Below, in pieces: positions 55,854 to 64,000 of a stretch of 64,000 bases of DNA (its first letter is position 1; each line of letters starts with the position of its first letter). The stretch lies in the NCBI GenBank assembly GCA_024703855.1, contig CP087965.1, forward strand, positions 3,464,001 through 3,528,000, given 5' to 3'. Both the position numbers and the translations under genes were made by a program. The notes below the pieces were generated by a model. It was not told the origin of the DNA. It worked only from the letters and a program-made list of their open reading frames with translations, and did not search any database. Origin of the DNA: Polaromonas sp. P2-4. GTDB lineage: Bacteria; Pseudomonadota; Gammaproteobacteria; Burkholderiales; Burkholderiaceae_C.

Positions 55854-56914
55854 ATGACCACAGCCCCACGCCACACCCCCGCCGACCTGACCCGATTTGC
55901 CAGCCAGTTGCTGACTGCCGCCGGCCTGCCCGCCGACAAGGCAGGGACCGTGGCCCGTCTGCTGGTGCTGACCGACATGATGCAGCGCCACACCCACGGC
56001 GTGGCGCTGTGCCCGCTCTATATCGATCAATTGAAAAACGGGCTGATGGGCACAGACGGTGAGCCCGAAGTGGTGCGGGACACGGGTTCCACCGTGGTGT
56101 GGGACGGCCACTACCTGCCCGGCCTGTGGCTGGTCGACAAGGCCTTGAGCCTGGCGTTCGAGCGTGTCGCCCAGCACGGCGTCGTGACCTTCGCCATGCG
56201 CCGCAGCCACCACATCGCCTGCCTGGCCGCGCTGGTCAAACAGGCCACCGACCGGGGTCTGGTGGCCATCCTCGCCACGTCCGATCCGGGGGGCAAGTTT
56301 GTCGCGCCTTTCGGCGGACGTGACCCGGTGTTGACGCCCAACCCGTTTGCCATCGGCTACCCCGGCAGCAAGGCACCGGTGCTGGTGGACATCTGCGCCT
56401 CCATCACCACGGTCTCCATGGCCCGCACCAAGGCCGCCGCCGGCGTGCAGTTCGAACACCCCTGGCTGATGGACAACGCCGGCCAGCCGACCACCGACCC
56501 CCGCGTGCTGGAGCAGACCACGCCGCGCGGCTCCCTGCTGCTGCTCGGCGGCGCGGAATACGGCCACAAGGGTTTTGGCCTGGCCCTGATGGTCGAAGCC
56601 CTGACCCAGGGGCTGGCCGGCCACGGCCGCATTGATGCCCCCAACCGCTGGGGCGCCAATGTGTTTCTGCAGGTCATGGACCCGGAGGCCTTTGCCGGCC
56701 GCGACAACTTCCTCACCCAGATGGATTTCATTGGCGACGCCTGCCGCGCCAGCACGCCGGTCCAGCCCGACGGCCTGGTGCGTTTGCCGGGCGACCAGGC
56801 CAGCGGCAACATCCGCGCGCACAGCAGCAGGGCATTGCCCTGAGCGATGCCACGCTGGACAAACTCGCGGCCTGTGCAACCCAATTGGGCGTTGCACCAC
56901 TCGGCAACGCATGA
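55854..56914 (+). CDS. Ldh_2-family NAD(P)-dependent dehydrogenase (malate/lactate dehydrogenase-like), frameshift at C-terminus
   Basis: About 353 residues of the non-Rossmann lactate/malate dehydrogenase family. The helical start is APRHTPADLTRFASQLLTAA. Then LTDMMQRHTHGVALCPLYID (substrate Arg-His), VTFAMRRSHHIACLAALVKQ, FVAPFGGRDPVLTPNPFAIG YPGS (cofactor loop) and GGAEYGHKGFGLALMVEALT QGLAG are typical. A one-base loss near 56822 ends the raw frame early; the other frame gives QQGIALSDATLDKLAACATQ LGVAPLGNA to 56914. Its stop overlaps the beta-propeller gene as ATGA. It probably oxidises or reduces a 2-hydroxy acid from the imported compound. Confidence 0.9.
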
Positions 56915-58042
56915 CCATGGCAGCCGCCCCGGCGGGTAAAAGGCAGATCGCCATCTCGGCCGTCGACGGCAAGCTGGTGCTGGACAAGGGCGCCATCAAG
57001 GTCATCAACCACGGTGAGCGCGACGGCGCCATGCTGTACGACCTGTCCGTCTTCCCACCCCGGGAAGTGGGCTATCTGGCCATGCCCACCAGCCTGGCCG
57101 GCCCGCCGCAAAGCGCGGCCGTCAGCCCGGACCAGACGCTGGCCCTGGTCACGGCCGCGCAAAAAACCGATCCGACCAATCCTGCGCGCACGGTTCCCGA
57201 TACACGGGTCACCGTCATCGACATCGCGTCCGAGCCCGCACGCATCACGCAAACCCTGACGGCGGGACTGGGCGCTGAGGGGGTGTCGTTTTCACCCGAC
57301 GGGTCCATGGCCGTGGTGGCCAACCGCAACGACGGCACGCTGTCCGTGTTCTGCGTTGAGGGCAAAACCCTGCTCCAAACCGCGACCGTGCCGGTCGGCG
57401 ACAGCCAGTGCCAGCCCGCTTCAACGGCCTTCACGCCCGATGGCGCCACCTTGCTGGTGTCCGCGACGGTGATCACTTCGTATCCGTCTTCGATGTGGCC
57501 GATGGTCAAGTCAAAGCGGCTGGACGCGACATCAGCGCCGGCATCAAACCCTATGGCCTGGCGGTCGCACCCAACGGCCAGTTTGCGGTGACGGCGAACG
57601 TCGGGCGGGTCAGTGGTGATGCGGACTCGATCAGCGTGATCGATCTCACGCGCAAACCCTACCGCGTGGTGGACACGCTGGGGGTTGCCGCGACCCCGGA
57701 AGCGATCGTGATATCGCCCGATGGCGCGTGGGTGGTGGCGGTGTGCCACAACGGCTCCACCCGTGCGGAGGATTCGCCTTTTTCAACCCCAACGGCACGC
57801 TGGTGGTGTTCCGTGTCAGCGGCCTGCAACTTGTCCACCATGCCGAGCACCCGATTGGCCGGTGGGCGCAGGGCGCGGCGTTTTCGCACGACAGCTCGGT
57901 CTTGCTGGTGCAAAACACCGTTGAGCGTGAGCTGCAGGTGTTTCGCGTCGGCAGCCAGGGTTTTACCGACTCCGGTGAGCGGCTGCCGATCGCCTTTGGC
58001 AGCTTTGCCGCCATCCGCACCGTCGATTTTCCATCCACCTGA
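56911..58042 (+). CDS. YVTN/lactonase-like beta-propeller protein, two frameshifts
   Basis: About 377 residues. Repeating blades contain SAAVSPDQTLALVTAAQKTD, GVSFSPDGSMAVVANRNDGT LSVF, STAFTPDGATLLVSA, GLAVAPNGQFAVTANVGRVS and AIVISPDGAWVVAVCHNGST, the S/A-P-D-G turns of seven-bladed propellers. Breaks near 57470 and 57775 are bridged by HFVSVFDVADGQVKAAGRD and FFNPNGTLVVFRVSGLQLVH. No signal peptide is seen. Relatives include 6-phosphogluconolactonase-like enzymes, so lactone hydrolysis of an aldonic or uronic acid is possible; a non-catalytic role is equally open. Confidence 0.85.
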
Positions 58043-58048
58043 TCACCT

Positions 58049-59466
58049 ATGCAGCCATTGAACCCAACCACGTTGACGCAGTTGACGAACTCTGAGCTTG
58101 CCACGCCATCGCCCGTTCAGCTGCCGCGCTACTGCCGCACCGATGCCCGCGTGGGCGTGGTGCATCTGGGACTGGGCGCTTTTCACCGTGCCCACCAGGC
58201 CATGGTGTTTGATGCCCTGCTGCAGCGCGGCGACCCGCGTTGGGGCGTGCTGGGCGTGGCCATGCGCACGACCGAACTGGCCGACGCGCTGACCGCCCAG
58301 GACGGGCTGTATGCGGTGCAGGTGGCCAGCCGCGAGGCGCTGCGCTGGCAGGTGGTCGGTTCGGTGTTGCAAGCCTGTGTGGCGGCACGTGAGCCGGCGC
58401 AGGTGGTGGCGGCCATCGCCGCCCCGGGTACACGCTGGGTGACGTTGACCGTGACCGAAAAGGCTATGGCCCCGCACTGGCAGCCCTGCTGGTGCAGGGG
58501 CTTGCGGCGCGCCGTGCTGCGGGGCTGGGCGGGCTGACAGTGGCTTCGTGCGACAACCTCTCGGACAACGGCCGCAAGCTGCAGCAACTGTGTGTTGATG
58601 CGGCGGCGCAGAACGATGCTGCGCTGGCGCAGTGGATTGACACCGCCTGCGCCTTCCCCAACAGCATGGTCGACCGCATTGTGCCGGCCGCCACCGCCCA
58701 GCATCGCAGCGATGCGGCACAGGCGCTGGGGCTAAAGGATGCTTGTGCATTGGGCACCGAAGAATTTTGGGAGTGGGTGATAGAGCGCCGCTTTGTGGAT
58801 GACGCTGACGGCGACGCACTGGCGGCCGTCGGTGTCCAGGTGGTGGAAGACGTCAAGCCCTTTGAGGAGGCCAAGCTGCGCATGCTCAACGGCAGCCACA
58901 CGGCCATCGCGTTGATCGGCGCGGTGCTGGGCTTGCCCACGGTGGCCGACTGCGTGGCGCAGCCTGCCATCCACCGTTTTGTTCACGGCCTCATGACCGA
59001 GGTGATGATGCCGCAGCTGCAGCGTCCCGGTTTGCCGGCCTACCGCGATGCCTTGCTGGCGCGTTTTGCCAACCCCGAACTCCGGCACAAGGTGCACCAG
59101 ATCGCGACCGACAGCTCGCTGAAAATCCCGTTGCGCTGGACGGCAACCATACAGGCCCGCCTGCTGGCTGGCGCCAGCGTGGAGCCGCTGGCGCTGGCGA
59201 CGGCGGTGTGGATGCGCTACCTGCTGGCCGAAGACGAGCAGGGCCAGCCTTATGCCCTGTCGGACCCGTCAGGGGCCAGGCTGCAGGCGATTGCGCTGCA
59301 GCATCGCCACGATGCCCCGGGCACGGTGCGGGCCTTGCTGGCGGAGGCGTCGATCTGGGGAGGCGTTTTGCCCGCTGACGCGGTTTGGGTGTCGCGTGTC
59401 ACCTTCTGGCTGGAATGCATTCGGGCCCGAGGCGTGGCGGCTGCGCTGGCACAGCTGAACTCTTAA
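58049..59466 (+). CDS. fructuronate reductase / mannitol dehydrogenase family (UxuB-like), one frameshift
   Basis: About 472 residues. VGVVHLGLGAFHRAHQAMVF is the NAD-binding opening typical of the family. One G is missing near 58464, between WVTLTVTEK and YGPALAALLVQGLAARRAA. Then LTVASCDNLSDNGRKLQQLC, FPNSMVDRIVPAAT, FEEAKLRMLNGSHTAIALIG (catalytic Lys and the N-x-x-H) and KIPLRWTATIQARLL follow. UxuB reduces D-fructuronate to D-mannonate, the substrate of the mannonate dehydratase encoded across the regulator. A tagaturonate or polyol substrate cannot be excluded. Confidence 0.9.
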
Positions 59467-59511
59467 TTTAGGCCAAGGCCAGGGCGTCCCACGCCCAGGC
59501 CATCCGGCGAC

Positions 59512-60273
59512 TCAATCGAACTGCAAACCGCCGTTGAGGTCCAGCACCTCGCCGGTGATGAAGCCGCTTAAGGGATGGGCCAAAAACAGCACACTGTGGG
59601 CAAATTCCTCGAGCTCGCAAAAGCGGCCCACCGGAATTTTCTGACGCAGCTCGGCTTAGCGCTCGGGGCTGACCTGCTCGGTCAGCATCTGGGTCTTGAC
59701 GAAGGTCGGGGCCAGGGCGTTGCAGGTCACGCCAAACGCGGCGTATTCGCGCGCAAAACTGAAGGTCAGCGAAATCACGCCGCCCTTGCTGGCGGCGTAG
59801 GCGGGCAGCGGCGACAGGCCGCCGGTTTTGGCGCCATACGATGACACATTGACGATGCGGCCAAACCCGCGCGCCTTCATGCCGGGGGCGACACGCTGGC
59901 TGACATAGAACACGCCGTCCAGGTTGATGCTCAGGGTCTTGCGCCAGAGTTCGGGAGTGGTCTGTTCGCAGTTGGCGTACTGCAAAAAGCCGGCGTTGTT
60001 CACGCAGACATCGATGCGGCCAAAGCGCGCCTCGATGGCGTCGCAGGCCGCATGCACCTGGGCTTGGTCGCTTACGTCCATGGTGAAGCAGGCCAGCCGG
60101 TCGCCGTGCGCTGCCAGCGTGTTGGCAACCTGGTCGGTGCGCAGGTCGGTGGCGGCCACCCGGTAACCGGCGTCGAGCAGGGCGCGAACGGTGGCCAGGC
60201 CCATGCCGGCGTTGGCCCCGGTGACGAGGGCGACTTGGTCTTGAATCGGAGGAGTCATGGTGTTGAAAGACAT
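59512..60273 (-). CDS. short-chain dehydrogenase/reductase with an in-frame stop
   Basis: A classical SDR of 253 residues if read through a TAA at 59656-59658. QVALVTGANAGMGLATVRAL (cofactor), DVCVNNAGFLQYANCEQTT, IVNVSSYGAKTGGLSPLPAY AASKGGVISL (Ser, Y-x3-K) and GVTCNALAPTFVKTQMLTEQ are visible before the stop, and the same frame continues after it: AELRQKIPVGRFCELEEF and FITGEVLDLNGGLQFD, the normal SDR ending. So the gene is full length but for one nonsense codon. The frame is otherwise unshifted, unlike most breaks here. It is likely a sugar-acid or hydroxyacid oxidoreductase. Confidence 0.88.
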
Positions 60274-60302
60274 AGAAAGATATTTGAGAGTGTTTTAAGG
60301 GG

Positions 60303-60348
60303 TTGGCCCTTGATCTGTCTGCGCAAGCAGCTATCAATTTAATAGTGA
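60303..60348. repeat. family B palindromic repeat, partial
   Basis: Reverse complement ATTGATAGCTGCTTGCGCAG, then ATCAAGGGCCAACC. A shortened copy between the SDR start and the Ldh_2 stop, in an 85-base gap with no other signal. Confidence 0.55.
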
Positions 60349-60358
60349 GGTGACTGAC

Positions 60359-61423
60359 TCAGTCTGACAAGGTGACGCCGACCTTGCGGCCCGCCGCCAC
60401 GATCTCCTGCCAGGTCTGGGCATCCACCGCGATGCCGTCGACTTCGCGCTGCGCGCGGGTGGTGCGCTCCGGGTCGCCGGCAATCTGCACGGCGTCAAAA
60501 CCGGGCGCGACCGGCCCGGCCTGGAGCCAGTCGACAAAAGCCACGGCTTCCTGCTCAAAAGCGGCCTGGGTGCCCAGCCTGGCCGGATCGATCAGCACGG
60601 TCAGCATGCCGTTGACGACGGCGCGCACGGCCGGGTCGGTAGCTTTGTGCCAAGTGCCGCCGCCGGTCAGGGCGCCGCCCAGCAGCTCGCAGGCCACGGC
60701 CAGGCCGTAACCCTTGTGTTCGCCAAAGGCCATCAGCGCACCAAACAAGCCATTGCTCTGCGGCACCACAACCACAGCCGGGTCGGTGGTGGGGTGGCCG
60801 TGTTCGTCAATCAGCGTGCCGGGCTCCACGCGCCGGCCTTCGTTGTGCGCGACGCGCATCTTGCCCTGTGCCATGCGGCTGGTGGCAAAGTCCAGAATGA
60901 AAGGCTCACGCCCCTTGAGCGGCACGCCAATGCAGCAGGGGTTGGTGCCAAAGCGTCCGTCGGCACCGCCAAAGGGCGCGACCACCGGGCGCGACAGCAC
61001 GTTGACAAAATGCAGGGACACCAGGCCTTGGGCCACGGCCATTTCGGCAAAGTGCCCGATGCGGCCGAGGTGGTGCGCGTTGCCCAAGGTCATGATGCAA
61101 CTGCCGTGGGCCTTGGCGCGGTCTATGCCCAGCGCTATCGCCTGTTCGCCGACGACTTGGCCGTAGCCGCGCTGGCCGTCCAGCGTGAGCAGCGAGCCGG
61201 TGTCGAGGACTACCCGCACGCTGCTGTTCGGTTTGAGGCCGCCTTCCAGCACCGCGTCTACATAACGCGGCAGCATGCCGACGCCGTGCGAATCATGCCC
61301 GCTCAGGTTGGCCAGCACCAGGTTGGCTGCAACAGTGTTGGCCTCTTCGGGGGAACTGCCTGCTGCTATTAAAACAGTAGCTACCTGTGCCCGTAGTTCT
61401 TGGGCTTGAAGTGTTTTTGGCAT
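60359..61423 (-). CDS. Ldh_2-family malate/L-lactate dehydrogenase-like oxidoreductase
   Basis: An intact protein of about 354 residues from the ATG at 61423. The opening MPKTLQAQELRAQVATVLIA is largely encoded by a family B repeat. The conserved core follows: NLVLANLSGHDSHGVGMLPR YVDAVLEGG, SCIMTLGNAHHLGRIGHFAE (active-site His), VVAPFGGADGRFGTNPCCIG VPL and GALMAFGEHKGYGLAVACEL LGGALTGGG. It uses NAD(P) on a 2-hydroxy acid. The upstream altronate dehydratase stops six bases before its start, so the two are co-transcribed. It is a paralogue of the enzyme at 55.9-56.9 kb. Confidence 0.92.
   Translation of the reverse strand: MPKTLQAQELRAQVATVLIAAGSSPEEANTVAANLVLANLSGHDSHGVGMLPRYVDAVLEGGLKPNSSVRVVLDTGSLLTLDGQRGYGQVVGEQAIALGIDRAKAHGSCIMTLGNAHHLGRIGHFAEMAVAQGLVSLHFVNVLSRPVVAPFGGADGRFGTNPCCIGVPLKGREPFILDFATSRMAQGKMRVAHNEGRRVEPGTLIDEHGHPTTDPAVVVVPQSNGLFGALMAFGEHKGYGLAVACELLGGALTGGGTWHKATDPAVRAVVNGMLTVLIDPARLGTQAAFEQEAVAFVDWLQAGPVAPGFDAVQIAGDPERTTRAQREVDGIAVDAQTWQEIVAAGRKVGVTLSD
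61364..61420. repeat. family B palindromic repeat forming the start of the Ldh_2 gene
   Basis: Plus strand GCTATTAAAACAGTAGCTAC, then CTGTGCCCGTAGTTCTTGGG and CTTGAAGTGTTTTTGG. It is read on the minus strand as the first ~20 codons of the dehydrogenase. Confidence 0.7.
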
Positions 61424-61428
61424 AAAGA

Positions 61429-62956
61429 TTACATCACCGCGCCGACTTGCCAGGGCACAAACTCGTTTTGCCCGTAGCCGTGTTTTTCGCTTTTGCTTTG
61501 CTCGCCCGGAGGCGGTGGCCAGCACCAGCTCAAAAATGCGTTGCCCCATCTCCTGGACCGATATGCCGCCGTCAATGATTTCTCCGCAGTTGATGTCCAT
61601 GTCCTCTTCCTGCTTGCGCCACAGCGCCGAGTTGGTGGCCAGCTTGAGCGAAGGCGAGGGCGCGCAGCCATAGGCGGAGCCGCGGCCGGTGGTAAAGCAG
61701 ATCATGTTGGCGCCGCCGGCCACCTGGCCGGTGGCGCTGACCGGGTCGTAGCCGGGCGTGTCCATGTAAACAAAACCATGCGCCGTCACCGGTTCAGCGT
61801 ATTCGTAGACGGCCTGCAGGTTGCTGGTGCCGCCCTTGGCGACAGCGCCCAGCGATTTTTCAAGAATCGTGGTGAGGCCGCCGGCCTTGTTGCCCGGCGA
61901 GGGGTTGTTGTTCATCTCGCCTTCATTGATTTCGGTGTAGTGCTCCCACCACTTGATGCGGGCGATCAGCTTTTCACCGACTTCTCGCTTCACGGCGCGG
62001 CGCGTCAGCAAATGCTCGGCACCGTAAATCTCGGGGGTTTCGCTCAGGATGGCTGAGCCGCCGTGCGCCACCAGCAGATCCACCGCCGCGCCCAGCGCCG
62101 GGTTGGCACTGATGCCCGAGTAGCCGTCGGAGCCGCCGCATTGCAGGCCGATGGTGATGTGCGACGCACTGCAGGGCTCGCGTTTGACGGCGTTGGCCTG
62201 GGGCAGCATCTCCTTGATCAGGGCAATGCCTTTGGCGACGGTTTTGGCCGTGCCGCCAGTGTCCTGAATGCTGAACACGCGCAGCGTTTCACCCTCACGC
62301 AGGCTGCCGTGGGCCAGCCACGCATTGATCTGGTTGGACTCGCAGCCCAGCCCCACCACCAGCACGCCGGCAAAGTTGGGATGGGTGGCGTAGCCGGTCA
62401 GTGTGCGCTGCAAAATCTGCAGTCCCAGGCCATCTGAGTCCATGCCGCAACCGGTGCCGTGGGTGAGTGCGACCACGCCGTCCACGTTGGGGAAGTCCTG
62501 AAGGGCCGCGGGGTTGTTTTGCCTGGAAAAATGATCGGCAATGGCGCGCGATGCCGTGGCCGAGCAATTGACGCTCGACAAAATGCCAATGTAGTTGCGC
62601 GTGGCAACGCGGCCGTCGGCGCGTTTGATGCCCATGAAGGTGGCTTCACGGCGGGGAGGCTCGGGTTTGACGTCGGCACCGAAGGCGTAGTCACGCTCGA
62701 AGTCGCCTTTATTGGGACCCATGTCCAGGTTGTGCGTGTGAATATGCTCGCCGGCGGCAATCGGTTTGCTGGCAAAACCGATGACCTGGTTGTAGCGCCG
62801 CACCGGCTCGCCCGGCGCGATGGCGTGGGTCGCAATTTTGTGGCCGGCCGGGATCAGGCCCTTGACCGGGATTCCTTCGACGCTGGTACCGCTGAGCAGT
62901 TGCTGGCGGGCGATCAGGACGTCATCAGCAGGGTGAAGGCGAATGAATGGAGTCAT
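61429..62956 (-). CDS. uxaA: altronate dehydratase (UxaA, SAF plus GD_AH domains), frameshift near C-terminus
   Basis: About 508 residues. The N-terminal SAF domain (FIRLHPADDVLIARQQLL, IPAGHKIATHAIAPGEPVRR) spans about residues 1-80. The catalytic part has FMGIKRADGRVATRNYIGIL SSVNCSATASRAIADHF, VVALTHGTGCGMDSDG, LVVGLGCESNQINAWL, ITIGLQCGGSDGYSGISANP and the conserved NNNPSPGNKAGGLTTILEKS. One extra base near 61503 makes the raw frame run on into the next gene; the correct frame ends GEQSKSEKHGYGQNEFVPWQ VGAVM at 61429. It dehydrates D-altronate (galacturonate route) to 2-keto-3-deoxygluconate. Confidence 0.92.
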
Positions 62957-62980
62957 CGTGTTTCTCGTCAATAAAACAGG

Positions 62981-64000
62981 TCAATAAAACATTTTAGGAA
63001 GCCACAGCACCAGCTTGGGGAAGTAGGTGATGACTATCAGGCTACCCAGCAGCGGAAACAGCCAGGGCAGGATGGCCATGGTGGTGCGCTCGACCGAGAG
63101 CTTGGCCACGCGGGCCAGTACAAACAGCACCATGCCCATGGGCGGGTGCAACAGGCCAATCATCAGGTTGAGCACCATCACCAGCCCGAAGTGGACCGGG
63201 TCGACGCCCAACTGCACCGCGATCGGCACCAGAATTGGCACCAGAATTGTGATGGCTGCGGTCGGCTCCAGAAAGCAGCCCACAAACAGCATCAGCACAT
63301 TGGCCAGCAGCAAGAAGACCCAGGCTTCCTTGGTGAAGTCGAGCACCCATTTCGCGATGTCGGTGGTCACGCCGGTGGCCGTGAGCATCCAGCCGAAAAT
63401 GGACGCCGCGGCCACGATGAACAGCACGGTGGAAGTCGTCTCCACCGTATCGAGGCAGACCTTGACAAAACTCTTGAAGGTCAGCGTGCCGTACCAGGCA
63501 AAACCGAGGATCAGCGACCAAACGCAGGCGGCAATCGCGCCTTCGGTGGGCGTGAAGATGCCGGTGGTCATGCCGCCGATCAGCAGCACGGGCGTCATGA
63601 TGGGCAGCACGGCCTGGAACTTGAAAGCCTTGTCGGCTGCGAACAGCGCCACCAGCGCGGCGGCCACGGTCACTTGCGGCGGGAAGCCCAGCTTGCCAAT
63701 CAGCAGCCACAGCAGCAGCGGCCAGCCGATCACCACGGCGGTTTCGACCAGCGCCTTGTTCAGGCGGCTCCAGTCGAACTTGACGTCGGCGCCCCAGCCG
63801 TTCTTATGGGCGAAGTAAGCCACCGTCAGCATCATCAGGATGGCCATCATGACGCCCGGCAGAATGCCCGCCAGAAACAGCGCGCCGACGCTGACGTTGG
63901 CCATCATGCCGTAGATCACGAAGGGCAAACTCGGCGGGATGATGGGGCCCAGCGTGGCCGAGGCCGCCGTCACACCGACGGCAAATTCGGTGCTGTAGCC
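62981..64000 (-). CDS. TRAP transporter large permease (DctM/SiaM type), 5' end outside the window
   Basis: The last 339 residues are visible, beginning GYSTEFAVGVTAASATLGPI IPPSLPFVIYG at the right edge, which is the conserved early-middle motif of DctM (S-x-x-x-G-P-I-I-P-P-S). Further helices: FLAGILPGVMMAILMMLTVA, TPTEGAIAACVWSLILGFAW, LLANVLMLFVGCFLEPTAAI and GLVMVLNLMIGLLHPPMGMV LFVLARVA. It imports organic or sugar acids using a sodium or proton gradient with a periplasmic DctP-type receptor that must lie further right. Located 25 bases upstream of uxaA, it probably carries hexuronate. Confidence 0.93.
   Translation of the reverse strand, partial: GYSTEFAVGVTAASATLGPIIPPSLPFVIYGMMANVSVGALFLAGILPGVMMAILMMLTVAYFAHKNGWGADVKFDWSRLNKALVETAVVIGWPLLLWLLIGKLGFPPQVTVAAALVALFAADKAFKFQAVLPIMTPVLLIGGMTTGIFTPTEGAIAACVWSLILGFAWYGTLTFKSFVKVCLDTVETTSTVLFIVAAASIFGWMLTATGVTTDIAKWVLDFTKEAWVFLLLANVLMLFVGCFLEPTAAITILVPILVPIAVQLGVDPVHFGLVMVLNLMIGLLHPPMGMVLFVLARVAKLSVERTTMAILPWLFPLLGSLIVITYFPKLVLWLPKMFY

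Noticed and set aside
60359..62971. An apparent 870-residue fusion of altronate dehydratase with an Ldh_2 dehydrogenase.
   Set aside because: The junction text is unlike either family, while the neighbouring frame gives the normal UxaA ending (GYGQNEFVPWQ) and a stop at 61429, followed by an ATG for the dehydrogenase at 61423. One extra base near 61503 explains the fusion.

Overview
The window looks like a betaproteobacterial chromosome of the Comamonadaceae type (Polaromonas/Rhodoferax-like). The grounds are a Bug/TctC-type receptor, PHA granule proteins, prokaryotic ACBP, the argB to slmA neighbourhood, and two short dispersed repeat families that I associate with that group; no rRNA or tRNA is present to confirm it. 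A dominant technical feature is about 40 single-base reading-frame breaks in about 31 otherwise well-conserved genes, including argB. They look like uncorrected sequencing indels, so I annotate whole genes across the breaks and reserve 'pseudogene' for real remnants.

Layout. 1-22.0 kb, lipid, carbon-storage and envelope genes: the start of a wax ester synthase/DGAT (cut by the window edge), acyl-CoA-binding protein, Bug receptor, VOC protein, HMG-CoA lyase, CoA-transferase, LysR regulator, PHA-system protein, lipoprotein aminopeptidase coupled to a molybdopterin oxidoreductase, an ABC receptor, a polyprenyl-phosphate set (UbiA-like transferase, flippase-like protein, GT39, HAD phosphatase), a MYB-like small protein, LysE exporter, TPR protein, TetR regulator, patatin lipase, phasin, and a two-domain fatty acyl-CoA reductase. 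With WS/DGAT at the left edge, these supply most parts of a wax-ester/PHA storage programme.

22.1-46.0 kb, an O-polysaccharide locus: rfbB-rfbD-[vapBC]-rfbA-rfbC (dTDP-L-rhamnose), a glycosyltransferase stump cut by an IS1111-type element, then on the minus strand manC-wzm-wzt-methyltransferase/coiled coil-GT-GT/methyltransferase fusion, and gmd-rmd-mutarotase-GT (GDP-D-rhamnose). On the plus strand follow a decayed wzx, a GT, a decayed wecB, a 4-reductase, an initiating sugar-phosphate transferase, an H-NS-like protein and a WbpM-type dehydratase. The working export route is the Wzm/Wzt ABC transporter. A methyltransferase carrying a five-unit coiled-coil DNA repeat is the likely chain terminator and length ruler.

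46.0-50.5 kb, housekeeping: argB, a two-component pair, slmA. 50.5-64 kb, hexuronate/aldonate catabolism: mannonate dehydratase and a FadR-type regulator diverge from a polar-amino-acid-type ABC transporter, an Ldh_2 dehydrogenase, a beta-propeller protein and a fructuronate reductase. Opposed to these lie an SDR, a second Ldh_2 enzyme, altronate dehydratase and a TRAP permease cut by the right edge. The divergent promoter region holds three copies of the ExuR/UxuR-like palindrome TGGTnTACCA.
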